From assembly GCA_002155895.1 (NCBI GenBank), contig MUMD01000014.1, positions 1 through 53,769 on the forward strand: DNA of 53,769 nt, written 5' to 3'. The notes beneath the pieces are model-generated. The model ran no database searches. It was given only the letters and a program-made list of their open reading frames with translations, and had not been told where the DNA came from. The DNA is from Streptomyces rochei (GTDB taxonomy: Bacteria > Actinomycetota > Actinomycetes > Streptomycetales > Streptomycetaceae). Below, in pieces: positions 1-7,972 of this stretch. Numbering within the stretch: position 1 is the first letter of the stretch; every line of letters begins with the position of its first letter. Both the position numbers and the translations under genes were made by a program.

Positions 1-296
1 CGGCCCGAGCCGCCCGGCCCGTGCCGGGCCGGCCCCGGCACGCGCCTGCCGGGCTCACCCGGGCCGCGCGGCGCGGTTACGGCGCCTGCCGCCGCGGCGC
101 CCGGCACGGTGTGGTGTCGCGAGGGTGCCTGCACCTGGGCACGCCAGGTCGCGGCTGTCCGGAGCACCCGGTCCCGGTGGAGCTGTTCCGGAGTCCGTCT
201 GTTCCGTGCGCAGTCCCGGCACGCGTGCCGGGACTGCGCACGCCTCCCGGCCGGTCGGGCCACCGCGGCTCCGGGGCCCCGTCGTCCACGGGCTGG
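1..296. other. Non-coding end region with a long palindrome
   Basis: No convincing gene is seen here. Long open frames exist on both strands, but they are Arg/Pro-rich and show no recognisable family, as expected from GC-rich DNA. The only clear structure is the 38-bp palindrome at 205-242. Confidence 0.5.
205..242. terminator. 38-bp perfect palindrome, likely terminator
   Basis: Bases 205-223 are the exact reverse complement of 224-242, giving 19-bp arms with no loop mismatch. It lies 54 nt beyond the stop of the minus-strand 57-residue gene. No T-run follows, which is usual for streptomycete terminators. It could serve that gene and also block transcription entering from the left. Confidence 0.6.
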
Positions 297-470
297 TCAG
301 ACGCTGGTCGTGCCGACCTCCACGCCGTGCTCGGCGGCGAGACGGCGCAGGTCGTCGAGCTCTCCCAGCTCCACCTCGACGAGGAACTCGTCCCCCTCGT
401 CGCGGGCCCGGGACAGGTCGGACTCGGTCGTCTTTATGCGCTGCAGAAGTCCTGCGGTGAAAGCGTCCAT
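297..470 (-). CDS. Small conserved-looking hypothetical protein (57 aa)
   Basis: This ATG-started frame encodes a short, highly charged, probably helical protein rich in Glu, Asp, Arg and Leu. A purine-rich GAGGGGG stretch sits just upstream of the ATG at 470 and could be the ribosome binding site. There is no signal peptide or membrane segment. It diverges from cutR and ends before the 38-bp palindrome. A much longer open frame extends upstream of this ATG but is the antisense of cutRS. The function is unknown. I believe it is real because its composition is balanced, unlike the surrounding shadow frames. Confidence 0.6.
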   Translation of the reverse strand: MDAFTAGLLQRIKTTESDLSRARDEGDEFLVEVELGELDDLRRLAAEHGVEVGTTSV

Positions 471-884
471 GCTGCGCCCCCTCGTCCTGGGTCGTGGGTC
501 GGTGGCACGGGGGTGTGCCGATCGAAAGGGACGATCACGTCTCCGGTGGAGTGCCCAGCGCTGCCCTGCCGGGCGGCGACGGTGCCGGACACCCACGCCC
601 GCTCTGCGGAAGCGGACCGCGGCATACCGCGCGGTGACGCGGTACAGGCAGAGCGTGATCGCGGGGTGTAAAGCCGTCCTCCCCCCGCTCCCTTCCGCGG
701 AAACCTCAACCGCGCGAGAAAATCTCGCATTCCCGCTCCGGCGCCGGTGTTTCTCCCGGCCCCTCACCCGCCTTACAGCCGACTTATGGCCGAAAAGGGC
801 AGGATGGAGGCAACACACCCACCAGCCCCCTGCCCTCGTGCGCGCCCACAGCGCTACGCGGGTGGACACAGGAAGGACAGCGAC
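471..884. other. Divergent intergenic region upstream of cutR
   Basis: This 414-nt region lies between the divergent 57-residue gene and cutR and must hold both promoters. The one structure I can point to is a small inverted repeat at 714-728 (GCGAGA-AAA-TCTCGC), a candidate operator. An open frame reads into cutR from 747, but it lacks a ribosome binding site and family features. Confidence 0.45.
714..728. promoter_or_regulatory. Inverted repeat upstream of cutR
   Basis: Six-base arms GCGAGA and TCTCGC flank an AAA spacer in an otherwise unstructured leader, about 160 nt upstream of the cutR start. It could be a regulator half-site pair or a small hairpin. The bases alone do not decide. Confidence 0.3.
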
Positions 885-1538
885 GTGCGCGTACTCGTCG
901 TCGAGGACGAGCAGCTGCTCGCCGATGCGGTGGCCACCGGACTGCGCCGGGAGGCCATGGCCGTCGACGTCGTGTACGACGGTGCGGCCGCCCTGGAGCG
1001 CATCGGCGTCAACGACTACGACGTGGTCGTCCTCGACCGCGACCTCCCGCTCGTGCACGGCGACGACGTGTGCCGCAAGATCGTCGAGCTGGGCATGCCC
1101 ACCCGCGTGCTGATGCTCACGGCCTCCGGCGACGTCAGCGACCGGGTCGAGGGCCTGGAGATCGGCGCCGACGACTACCTGCCCAAGCCCTTCGCGTTCA
1201 GCGAGCTGATCGCCCGCGTGCGCGCCCTGGGCCGGCGCACCAGCGTGCCGCTGCCGCCCGTCCTGGAGCGTGCCGGGATCAAGCTCGATCCCAACCGCCG
1301 CGAGGTGTTCCGGGACGGCAAGGAGGTGCAGCTCGCGCCGAAGGAGTTCGCCGTGCTGGAGGTGCTGATGCGCAGCGAGGGCGCCGTCGTCTCGGCCGAG
1401 CAGCTCCTGGAGAAGGCCTGGGACGAGAACACCGACCCGTTCACCAACGTCGTCCGCGTGACCGTCATGACCCTGCGCCGCAAGCTGGGCGAGCCGCCCG
1501 TCATCGTCACCGTGCCCGGCTCCGGCTACCGGATCTGA
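885..1538 (+). CDS. cutR: CutR response regulator (OmpR/PhoB family)
   Basis: Cytoplasmic response regulator of 217 residues. The receiver domain spans about 1-115, with the acidic pair E7/D8, phospho-acceptor Asp51 in VVVLDRDL and the conserved Lys near 100 in PKPF. A winged-helix DNA-binding domain follows (about 125-217) and ends in GSGYRI. The GTG at 885 is chosen because GGAAGGA lies 7-8 nt upstream and the receiver fold begins at once; earlier in-frame Met codons add 46 low-complexity residues. Six nucleotides separate it from cutS. Length, sequence and pairing match the CutR/CutS system of Streptomyces, originally linked to actinorhodin and copper phenotypes and later to envelope or secretion stress. 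Confidence 0.93.
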   Translation: MRVLVVEDEQLLADAVATGLRREAMAVDVVYDGAAALERIGVNDYDVVVLDRDLPLVHGDDVCRKIVELGMPTRVLMLTASGDVSDRVEGLEIGADDYLPKPFAFSELIARVRALGRRTSVPLPPVLERAGIKLDPNRREVFRDGKEVQLAPKEFAVLEVLMRSEGAVVSAEQLLEKAWDENTDPFTNVVRVTVMTLRRKLGEPPVIVTVPGSGYRI

Positions 1539-1544
1539 TCGACC

Positions 1545-2789
1545 GTGGCCACGACACCCGCGCCCCCCGGGGTGCCCCCGAAGCCCACCTGGGACCCGCG
1601 CTCGGCCTCCCCGCTGCCGTGGCTGCGGCCCACCATCCGGATAAGGCTCACGCTGCTCTACGGCGGCATGTTCCTGATCGCCGGCATCCTGCTGCTGTCG
1701 ATCATCTACCTGCTGGCCGCCCAGGCGGTGCGCACCGGCAACCAGCCGCTCTACAAGATCGTCGACTTCGAGGACCTCCAGGTCGCGAGCACCGACTGCC
1801 CCGGAGTCACCAACGGCAACCTGTCGCTGTCGCAGTTCAACGCCGCGATCAGCGACTGCATCGACCACCAGCGCCAGGTCGCCCTGGACCGGCTGCTGAG
1901 CCGGTCGCTGCTGGCCCTGCTGGGGCTCGCCGTGATCGCCTTCGCCTTCGGTTACGCGATGGCCGGACGCGTCCTGTCGCCGCTGGGCCGGATCACCCGT
2001 ACCGCCCGCGCGGTGGCGGGCTCCGACCTGTCCCGCCGGATCGAGCTGGACGGCCCGGACGACGAGCTGAAGGAGCTGGCGGACACCTTCGACGACATGC
2101 TGGAGCGGCTGCAGCGGGCCTTCACCGCCCAGCAGCGCTTCGTCGGCAACGCCTCCCACGAACTGCGCACCCCCTTGGCGATCAACCGGACCCTGCTGGA
2201 AGTCCACCTGTCCGATCCCCACGCCCCCGTGGAGCTGCAGCAGCTCGGCAAGACGCTGCTGGCCACCAACGAACGCAGCGAGCAACTGGTCGAGGGCCTG
2301 CTGCTGCTCGCCCGCAGCGACAACCAGATCGTCGAACGCAAACCGGTGGACCTCGCCGAGGTGGCCGGCCAGGCCATCGACCAGGTGCACGCCGAGGCGG
2401 ACACCAAGGGCGTGGCGATCCGCGGCACCCGGGAACCCGCGGTGGTCCAGGGCAACGGCGTCCTGCTGGAGCGGATCGCCCTCAACCTCGTCCAGAACGC
2501 CGTGCGCTACAACGTGGCGGAGCAGGGCTGGGTGGAGGTCACCACCTCGGTGGAGAACGGCCAGGCGGTCCTGGTGGTCACCAACACCGGCCCCGTGGTG
2601 CCGGCGTACGAGATCGACAACCTCTTCGAGCCGTTCCGCCGGCTGCGCACCGAGCGCACCGGCAGCGACAAGGGGGTCGGCCTCGGCCTGTCCATCGCCC
2701 GGTCGGTGGCCAGGGCCCACGGCGGTCACATCTACGCACAGCCGCGCGAGGGCGGAGGGCTCGTGATGCGAGTCACCCTGCCCGTCTGA
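1545..2789 (+). CDS. cutS: CutS sensor histidine kinase
   Basis: Membrane sensor kinase of 414 residues (GTG start) that would phosphorylate CutR. Membrane segments lie at about 36-61 and 119-140. The short external loop between them holds two cysteines, Cys85 and Cys105. A HAMP segment follows (about 140-193), then the phospho-accepting H-box ASHELRTP with His205, and a HATPase domain with an N-box near ALNLVQNAVRYN and glycine-rich GVGLGLSIA. The reading frame is intact and ends cleanly. The two loop cysteines are positioned to form a disulfide, consistent with sensing extracellular redox or folding state; that last step is inference. Confidence 0.93.
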   Translation: MATTPAPPGVPPKPTWDPRSASPLPWLRPTIRIRLTLLYGGMFLIAGILLLSIIYLLAAQAVRTGNQPLYKIVDFEDLQVASTDCPGVTNGNLSLSQFNAAISDCIDHQRQVALDRLLSRSLLALLGLAVIAFAFGYAMAGRVLSPLGRITRTARAVAGSDLSRRIELDGPDDELKELADTFDDMLERLQRAFTAQQRFVGNASHELRTPLAINRTLLEVHLSDPHAPVELQQLGKTLLATNERSEQLVEGLLLLARSDNQIVERKPVDLAEVAGQAIDQVHAEADTKGVAIRGTREPAVVQGNGVLLERIALNLVQNAVRYNVAEQGWVEVTTSVENGQAVLVVTNTGPVVPAYEIDNLFEPFRRLRTERTGSDKGVGLGLSIARSVARAHGGHIYAQPREGGGLVMRVTLPV

Positions 2790-3194
2790 GATCATGACCC
2801 CGACATCTCACCGATACCCGAGGATGTTCGCTTTGAGCGGAATTTCCAGGCCGAGGGCCCGGGAGTTGCCTGTGTGATCGATCACAGCGCGGACTTTCCC
2901 GCCCTCTACTCTCCGTGATCATGCACCCTGTCGGAAGGCCGGGAAAGTCCTGGTTTTCAGGGCCTCTGATCACGGGAAGTACACGGTGGGGCGCCTTTGA
3001 AGTGCGACATTCGGACCGTGTACGGTCCCCATCGCCATCCAAGCCGATCACTCATGAGGAGTCCGGTTGGGTGTCGATTGAGTAACAGACCTTGATGTGA
3101 GGCAAAATCTCCGCCTCAGGTCGGGCACAAGTCCGGCCTCTCACGCGTTACGTGCGCTGGAGACACCGCAGACACCCAGAGGGGGAGAGCGACC
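2790..3194. other. Long intergenic region with repeated GATCAC-type sites
   Basis: This 405-nt gap between cutS and the DUF4193 gene has no credible gene. It contains a 14-bp palindrome TGTGATCGATCACA (2873-2886), an inverted pair CCGTGATCA (2913-2921) and TGATCACGG (2967-2975), a further CCGATCACT near 3043, and a hairpin TGAGGC-N9-GCCTCA at 3098-3118. It is most likely the regulated promoter region of the DUF4193 gene. I cannot place the promoter precisely. Confidence 0.5.
2873..2886. promoter_or_regulatory. Palindrome TGTGATCGATCACA, candidate operator
   Basis: This is a perfect 14-bp palindrome. Its inner GTG-N6-CAC spacing resembles the half-site geometry described for actinobacterial Crp-like regulators. 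It lies 84 nt after the cutS stop and about 310 nt before the next start. Related GATCAC-containing sites follow at 2913-2921, 2967-2975 and about 3043. Confidence 0.4.
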
Positions 3195-3491
3195 ATGGCA
3201 ACCGATTACGACACTCCACGCAAGACCGACGACGACGTCGACTCGGACAGCCTCGAAGAGCTGAAGGCCAGGCGGAACGACAAGTCCGCCTCGGCCGTCG
3301 ACGTCGACGAGTTCGAGGCCGCAGAGGGCCTCGAACTCCCCGGCGCCGACCTCTCGAACGAGGAACTGGCCGTCCGTGTGCTGCCGAAGCAGCAGGACGA
3401 GTTCACCTGCATGAGCTGCTTCCTGGTGCACCACCGCAGCCAGCTGGCCCGGGAGAAGAACGGCCAGCCGATCTGCCGCGACTGCGACTGA
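3195..3491 (+). CDS. DUF4193 family zinc-ribbon-like protein
   Basis: An acidic 98-residue protein. The first 70 residues are rich in Asp and Glu and look disordered or helical. The C-terminal 30 residues carry CMSC and CRDC, a four-cysteine arrangement typical of a zinc ribbon. Family and length match the DUF4193 proteins found throughout actinobacteria, whose role is not established; a nucleic-acid or RNA-polymerase partner role is only a guess. The ATG at 3195 follows a strong GGGGGAGAG ribosome site. A 13-nt gap to the next gene suggests co-transcription. Confidence 0.85.
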   Translation: MATDYDTPRKTDDDVDSDSLEELKARRNDKSASAVDVDEFEAAEGLELPGADLSNEELAVRVLPKQQDEFTCMSCFLVHHRSQLAREKNGQPICRDCD

Positions 3492-3504
3492 GGCGGGGTC
3501 GGCC

Positions 3505-4461
3505 GTGACTGGCTCGACCCCTCCCTGGAAGCGCCGCTTCCACAGGCGGGAAGCGGACCAAGGACCGCTCGACGGTTCCTACAGCGCGCGTGACGACGAG
3601 CGGGGCCCGACCGACACGGGGACGGCCCCGCTCGAATCAGTGGCCGACCGGGACGGCCTCCCGGCGACCGCGCAGACGCCGGCACCCGCTGCCCGGCGCA
3701 GGGCAGCGGCGTTCCGGCACAAGGCCGGACAGGGCGTTCGCAACGGCGGACAGCGCGCCAGGGCCGCCCTGGCGCATCTCGCCGACCGGATCATCGAACT
3801 GGCACCACGGGTGCCCGTCCGGGACCTGGCGACCCTGCGCAGACAGTTCCCCGGCCTCGGCCCGGAGGAGCTGGCCGACCGGCTGGTCGCCGGCGCGGCC
3901 AAGGGCACGGCGACCGTCGGCGCGGGCATCGGCGCCGCGGCGATGATGCCCGTCCCGCCCGCGATGCCCACCGAACTGGCCGCCGAGGTCACCGGTGTGG
4001 CCGCGATCGAGCTGAAGCTGATCGCCGAACTGCACGAGGTGTACGGGCTGCGCCCGCCCGGCGGTCTCGGCCAGCGCAGCACCGCCTACCTGAACTCCTG
4101 GTCGGACGAGCGCGGTGTGGACGTCTCCAAGCCGTCGACCCTCGGCTCGGCGATGAACAGCCACATGAAGCGCCAGCTGCGCCAGCAGATCATGAAGCGG
4201 ATGGTGCGCAACCTGCCCAACCTCATGCCGTTCATGGTCGGTGCGGCGGTGGGCGCGGTCATGAACCGCCGCGACACCAGGAAGCTCGCCGACCGGATCC
4301 GGGCGGACCTGCGCAAGAGACAGGTGCCGTGGAGCGCCCTCGACGACCTGCCGCCCCTGGAGGGGCCGCGGGACGCGCTGGACATGGGCGCCCTCACGAA
4401 GGAACTCGGGCCCGGGCGGCCCGGCCACCGCCCCGACCTGGGCGGGGACGGCTCTCACTGA
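3505..4461 (+). CDS. Conserved hypothetical helical protein (318 aa)
   Basis: GTG-started protein of 318 residues, 13 nt downstream of the DUF4193 gene and probably in its operon. The first 70 residues are polar and disordered. After that it is mostly helical, with a Gly/Ala-rich stretch (GAGIGAAAMMPVPP, about 139-152) that could insert into or lie on a membrane, and a second hydrophobic patch near residues 237-252 (LPNLMPFMVGAAVGAV). No catalytic motif is recognised. Its position between the DUF4193 and DUF3093 genes and its good codon structure support a real gene of unknown function. Confidence 0.75.
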   Translation: MTGSTPPWKRRFHRREADQGPLDGSYSARDDERGPTDTGTAPLESVADRDGLPATAQTPAPAARRRAAAFRHKAGQGVRNGGQRARAALAHLADRIIELAPRVPVRDLATLRRQFPGLGPEELADRLVAGAAKGTATVGAGIGAAAMMPVPPAMPTELAAEVTGVAAIELKLIAELHEVYGLRPPGGLGQRSTAYLNSWSDERGVDVSKPSTLGSAMNSHMKRQLRQQIMKRMVRNLPNLMPFMVGAAVGAVMNRRDTRKLADRIRADLRKRQVPWSALDDLPPLEGPRDALDMGALTKELGPGRPGHRPDLGGDGSH

Positions 4462-4473
4462 CACCGGCCTCCG

Positions 4474-4493
4474 GCCCGCGCGGCCGCGCGGGC
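4474..4493. terminator. 20-bp palindrome between convergent genes
   Basis: Bases 4474-4493 form a perfect GC-only palindrome centred in GCGGCCGC. It lies between the convergent ends of the 318-residue gene (4461) and the DUF3093 gene (4515), a natural place for a bidirectional terminator. A second small inverted repeat overlaps the DUF3093 stop codon at 4508-4524. Confidence 0.5.
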
Positions 4494-4514
4494 ACCGTCG
4501 TCACCGCGGCGGCG

Positions 4515-4976
4515 TCACGCCGCCGCCTTCGCCGCCTTCAGGGCCTCGACCAGCTGCTCCGGCTCGCGGGTCGACAGGTACAGGTACGGAGTCGGGTCCT
4601 GCGGGTCCGTGACCAGGACGCGCACGGCCCTCGGGATGTAGGCCCGCAGCAGCAGGAAGGCGCGGGTGTCCGCCTTGTGGGTCCGCCAGGCGCGAGCCTC
4701 CTCCGGGTCGAGGATCTCCGCCTCGCCCAGGGCGGACAGCGGCACCTTCGCCTCGCCCGCGATCAGCGAGTCCCCCACCACGCGGATGCGGACCGCGCCG
4801 TACGAACTGGCCGCCACCGCCGCCACCGCCGTACCGCCGGCGAGGCCGCCCAGCATCGGCAGCGTGCCGAAGGGCAGCAGGATCAGGGCGAAGGAGAGCC
4901 CCACCAGGAAGGACCCCACCCACCAGGAGCGGGGCGCGGTGAGGCGTTCTTCGTACGAGGCGGTCGAGAGCTGCAT
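4515..4976 (-). CDS. DUF3093 family membrane protein
   Basis: Protein of 153 residues. A short cytoplasmic start (SYEERLTAPRSWW) leads into two adjacent membrane helices (about 20-60, containing LVGLSFALILLPFGTLPML), followed by a soluble domain of about 95 residues ending in an Ala/Lys-rich tail. This layout and the opening Y-x-E-R-L-x-P motif fit the actinobacterial DUF3093 family, whose function is unknown. The ATG at 4976 is preferred because the frame upstream loses family character. It diverges from the thioesterase gene with only 57 nt between the starts, so the two promoters must overlap. Confidence 0.82.
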   Translation of the reverse strand: MQLSTASYEERLTAPRSWWVGSFLVGLSFALILLPFGTLPMLGGLAGGTAVAAVAASSYGAVRIRVVGDSLIAGEAKVPLSALGEAEILDPEEARAWRTHKADTRAFLLLRAYIPRAVRVLVTDPQDPTPYLYLSTREPEQLVEALKAAKAAA

Positions 4977-5033
4977 GCACCAAGCTTGGCACGGTATCGG
5001 CGATCGGCCGACGCGCGGGTAAGGTCTGCGCCT

Positions 5034-5618
5034 GTGAGTGGTACTTCCCCAGGTCTTGAGCCCCCCGCCGACGCCGCGAAGCCCGTCCGGCACCCCGAAG
5101 CGCCCGCACCCGGCGAGCTGCTCGGCGCCCACTACGGACAGTGCTTCGGCTGCGGGGGCGACCAGCCCCACGGACTGCACCTCGAGGCGCGGGCCGGCGA
5201 AGGCGTGTCGATCACCGCCGAGTTCACCGTCCAGGCCGCCCACCAGGGCGCCCCCGGCCTCGCCCACGGAGGTGTGCTGGCGACCGCGCTGGACGAGACC
5301 CTCGGCTCGCTCAACTGGCTGCTGCGCACGATCGCGGTGACCGGACGGCTGGAGACCGACTTCCGGCGGCCGGTGCCGGTCGGCACCACGCTGTATCTGG
5401 AGGCCGAGGTCACCGCGGTGGCCGGCCGGAAGATCTACTCCACCGCCACCGGCCGGATCGGCGGCCCGGACGGGCCCGTGGCCGTGCGCGCCGACGCCCT
5501 CTTCATCGAGGTCAAGGTCGATCACTTCGTGAGCCACGGCCGCGAGGAGGAGATCCGCGCCGCCATGGACGACCCCGACCAGGTCCGCCGCGCCCGCGCC
5601 TTCGAGGTGAACCCGTGA
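5034..5618 (+). CDS. PaaI-family hotdog-fold thioesterase
   Basis: Protein of 194 residues with a single hotdog domain from about 35 to 165. The motif AHGGVLATALDETLG matches the PaaI/4HBT active-site helix, in which the acidic residue activates water for acyl-CoA thioester hydrolysis. A cysteine pair in the segment GQCFGCGGDQPHGL precedes it, as in many actinobacterial members. The physiological acyl-CoA substrate cannot be told. The GTG start sits 57 nt from the divergent DUF3093 start. The stop overlaps the dut start (GTGA), so translation of the two is coupled. Confidence 0.85.
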   Translation: MSGTSPGLEPPADAAKPVRHPEAPAPGELLGAHYGQCFGCGGDQPHGLHLEARAGEGVSITAEFTVQAAHQGAPGLAHGGVLATALDETLGSLNWLLRTIAVTGRLETDFRRPVPVGTTLYLEAEVTAVAGRKIYSTATGRIGGPDGPVAVRADALFIEVKVDHFVSHGREEEIRAAMDDPDQVRRARAFEVNP

Positions 5619-6193
5619 GCACCGCAGGCCCCGCACACCCCGGGCCCCGCCCGGACCTCGACGTCCTGATCCGCCGCGTCGACCCCGACGTACCGCTTCC
5701 GGAGTACGCGCGGCCCGGTGACGCGGGGGCGGATCTGCGCACCACCGTCGACTGCGTACTCGCGCCCGGTGAACGCGCGGTACTGCCCACGGGCGTGTCT
5801 GTGGCGCTCCCGGAGGGGTACGCGGCCTTCGTGCACCCACGATCCGGGCTCGCGGCCCGCTGCGGTGTCGCCCTCGTGAATGCCCCGGGGACGATTGATG
5901 CCGGGTACCGTGGGGAGATCAAGGTGATCGTGGTGAATCTCGATCCGCGCGAGAGCGTGCGGTTCGAGCGCTTCGACCGGATTGCCCAACTGGTCGTCCA
6001 GCAGGTCGAGAGGGTCCGCTTCCGTGAGGTCGCGGAGCTTCCCGACTCGGCGCGGGCCGAGGGGGGCTTCGGATCCACCGGCGGCCACGCCGGGACGGAC
6101 CGTGCAAGCGGCACAAGCGGTCAGGCCGCCGAGGGCGGCCCGACGGGTGGGAATCGATACGCTTCGGTCGTATCCGACCGGGAAGGACAGTGA
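5615..6193 (+). CDS. dut: Deoxyuridine 5'-triphosphate nucleotidohydrolase (dUTPase)
   Basis: Hydrolyses dUTP to dUMP and pyrophosphate, keeping uracil out of DNA and supplying dUMP for thymidylate. All five trimeric dUTPase motifs are visible in order: PGDAGADLR, PRSGLA, APGTIDAGYRGEI, DRIAQLVV and the C-terminal P-loop-like AEGGFGSTG. The 192-residue length includes about 45 low-complexity residues after motif five, slightly longer than usual; since the motif-five tail folds over a neighbouring subunit, the extra tail is probably disordered. The GTG start overlaps the thioesterase stop. The DUF3710 ribosome site (GGAAGGA) is embedded in its last codons. Confidence 0.95.
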   Translation: MSTAGPAHPGPRPDLDVLIRRVDPDVPLPEYARPGDAGADLRTTVDCVLAPGERAVLPTGVSVALPEGYAAFVHPRSGLAARCGVALVNAPGTIDAGYRGEIKVIVVNLDPRESVRFERFDRIAQLVVQQVERVRFREVAELPDSARAEGGFGSTGGHAGTDRASGTSGQAAEGGPTGGNRYASVVSDREGQ

Positions 6194-6194
6194 C

Positions 6195-6947
6195 GTGTTC
6201 GGACGTCGCAAGAAGAGGGATGCCGCCGAGGGCGCGGCCGGCGAGGCCGAGCAGGTCGTCGACAGCGTCGACACCGAGGCGGACGGAGAGCGCGAGCGCG
6301 TGCGGCTCGAGCCCGAACCGCGGCCCGACGGGCCCTGGGACAGTTCCGAGGTCCGCGACCCCGCCGAGGGCCGGGTGGACCTGGGCGGTCTGTTCGTACC
6401 CGGAGTGGAGGGCATGGAGCTGCGGGTGGAGGTCGCGGGTGACGCGATCGTCGCCGCGACCGTCGTGCTCCGCGACAGCGCCATCCAGCTGCAGGCCTTC
6501 GCCGCGCCCAAGCGCGAGGGCATCTGGGGCGAGGTCCGCGAGGAGATCGGCTCCGGCATCACCCAGCAGGGTGGCATCATCGACGAGGTCGAGGGCCCGC
6601 TGGGCTGGGAGCTGCGGGCGCAGGTGCCGGTGCAGCTGCCGGACGGCACCAGCGGCTACCAGGTCGTGCGGTTCGTCGGCGTGGACGGTCCCCGCTGGTT
6701 CCTGCGCGGAGTGATCTCCGGCCAGGGCGCGGTGCAGCCGCAGGCCGCCGGGCTGCTGGAGCAGATCTTCCGGGACACGGTCGTGGTCCGCGGCGAGGGC
6801 CCGATGGCCCCGCGCGACCCGATCGTCCTCAAGCTCCCCAACGACGCGCAGATGGTCCCCGAGGGCGTCCAGCAGGAGGAGGGCTCCCGCTTCTCCGGCG
6901 GCATGGGCCAGCTCCAGCGTGGCCCGGAGATCACCGAGGTCCGGTAG
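6195..6947 (+). CDS. DUF3710 domain-containing protein
   Basis: Protein of 250 residues beginning VFGRRKKRD at a GTG one nucleotide after the dut stop. After an acidic, Glu-rich linker (about 10-55), a folded domain carries the DUF3710 signature: VDLGGLFVPG, IQLQAFAAP and GWELRAQVPV. It is found next to dut in many actinobacteria, so a nucleotide- or DNA-related role is possible, but none is established. The tight dut-DUF3710 spacing indicates an operon, which ends at the hairpin at 6965-6995. Confidence 0.88.
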   Translation: MFGRRKKRDAAEGAAGEAEQVVDSVDTEADGERERVRLEPEPRPDGPWDSSEVRDPAEGRVDLGGLFVPGVEGMELRVEVAGDAIVAATVVLRDSAIQLQAFAAPKREGIWGEVREEIGSGITQQGGIIDEVEGPLGWELRAQVPVQLPDGTSGYQVVRFVGVDGPRWFLRGVISGQGAVQPQAAGLLEQIFRDTVVVRGEGPMAPRDPIVLKLPNDAQMVPEGVQQEEGSRFSGGMGQLQRGPEITEVR

Positions 6948-6964
6948 CCGGGTCACCGGTACGC

Positions 6965-6995
6965 AAGGGCCGCTCCCGCACGGGACGCGGCCCTT
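6965..6995 (+). terminator. Hairpin terminator after the dut operon
   Basis: AAGGGCCGC (6965-6973) pairs perfectly with GCGGCCCTT (6987-6995) around a 13-nt loop, starting 17 nt after the DUF3710 stop. There is no long T-run, as is common in Streptomyces. Confidence 0.7.
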
Positions 6996-7112
6996 CGTCG
7001 TGCCGGGGCACGCCCGCCCCGCGACGGTCCCCGCGGACGAGGGGCGCCCGACCGTTGAACCTTCCGGCGCCCCCTGGCGATACTGGCGCCCGGTTCCGGC
7101 GGGGGAGGGCAC

Positions 7113-7805
7113 ATGGGCCAGGTGGTCACCGAGACGATGGTGCGCGTCCAGGAGGTGCGGAAGTCGTACGGCCGCGGCGCCGCCGCCGTGCACGCCCTGC
7201 GCGGCGTCTCCTTCGAAGTGCCGCGCGGTGAGCTGGTCGCCCTCAAGGGGCGGTCGGGCTCCGGGAAGACCACGCTGCTCAACATCGTCGGCGGGCTCGA
7301 CGCGGCCTGGACCGGACGGGTCGAGGTCGACGGCCGCGACCTCGCGGCACTCGACGAGGACGGGCTGCTCGCCCTGCGCCGCGACCGCGTCGGCTTCGTC
7401 TTCCAGTCCTTCGGGCTCATCCCGATCCTCACGGCCGCCGAGAACGTCGGCGTTCCGCTGCGGCTGCGCCGGACCCCGCCGCGCCGGCGGGAGGAACGCG
7501 TCGGTCTGCTCCTGTCCCTCGTCGGTCTGGCCGACCACGCCGCCCAGCGGCCCGGCGAGCTGTCCGGCGGGCAGCAGCAGCGGGTCGCCATCGCGCGGGC
7601 CCTCGCCAACGAACCGGCGCTGCTGATCGCCGACGAGCCCACCGGCCAACTGGACGCGGAGACCGGGCACGCCGTGATGGAGCTGCTGAGGGCCGTCGTA
7701 CGCAGCGAACGGGTGACCGCCCTGGTCGCCACCCACGACGCCGCCCTCCTGGACCTCGCCGACCGCGTGCTGGAACTGCGGGACGGGACGATCGTCGAGC
7801 AGTGA
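7113..7805 (+). CDS. ABC transporter ATP-binding protein (MacB/LolD-like)
   Basis: Single ABC ATPase domain of 230 residues. Walker A is GRSGSGKTT (46-54), the Q-loop lies in VFQSFGLIP, the signature is LSGGQQQR, Walker B is LLIADEPTGQLD, and the switch His is in VATHD. The sequence type is that of exporter ATPases partnered with FtsX/MacB-type permeases. No permease gene is adjacent on either side, so it is an orphan here and must use a partner encoded elsewhere or have lost it. A GGGGGAG ribosome site precedes the ATG at 7113; a second ATG at 7137 is possible. Confidence 0.85.
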   Translation: MGQVVTETMVRVQEVRKSYGRGAAAVHALRGVSFEVPRGELVALKGRSGSGKTTLLNIVGGLDAAWTGRVEVDGRDLAALDEDGLLALRRDRVGFVFQSFGLIPILTAAENVGVPLRLRRTPPRRREERVGLLLSLVGLADHAAQRPGELSGGQQQRVAIARALANEPALLIADEPTGQLDAETGHAVMELLRAVVRSERVTALVATHDAALLDLADRVLELRDGTIVEQ

Positions 7806-7972
7806 CGCCGCAGGCGCCGGGGCGGCACCCGGCGGGTCGCGGTCCCGTCGGACACCTGCGTCAGAGTTCCGTCAAAGACGACGGCCCTTCCGTACCCTGC
7901 CCCCTTTTGTCGGGATTGCTGGCCGTAGGGTCGACGCTGCGCACTCGGCGCTGACCGGAAGACAATGAGGCC

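Noticed and set aside
297-2795. Long minus-strand frame of 832 codons opposite cutRS
   Set aside because: It is Val/Gly/Asp-rich antisense of clear cutR and cutS genes and shows no domain; only its last 57 codons form a plausible gene.
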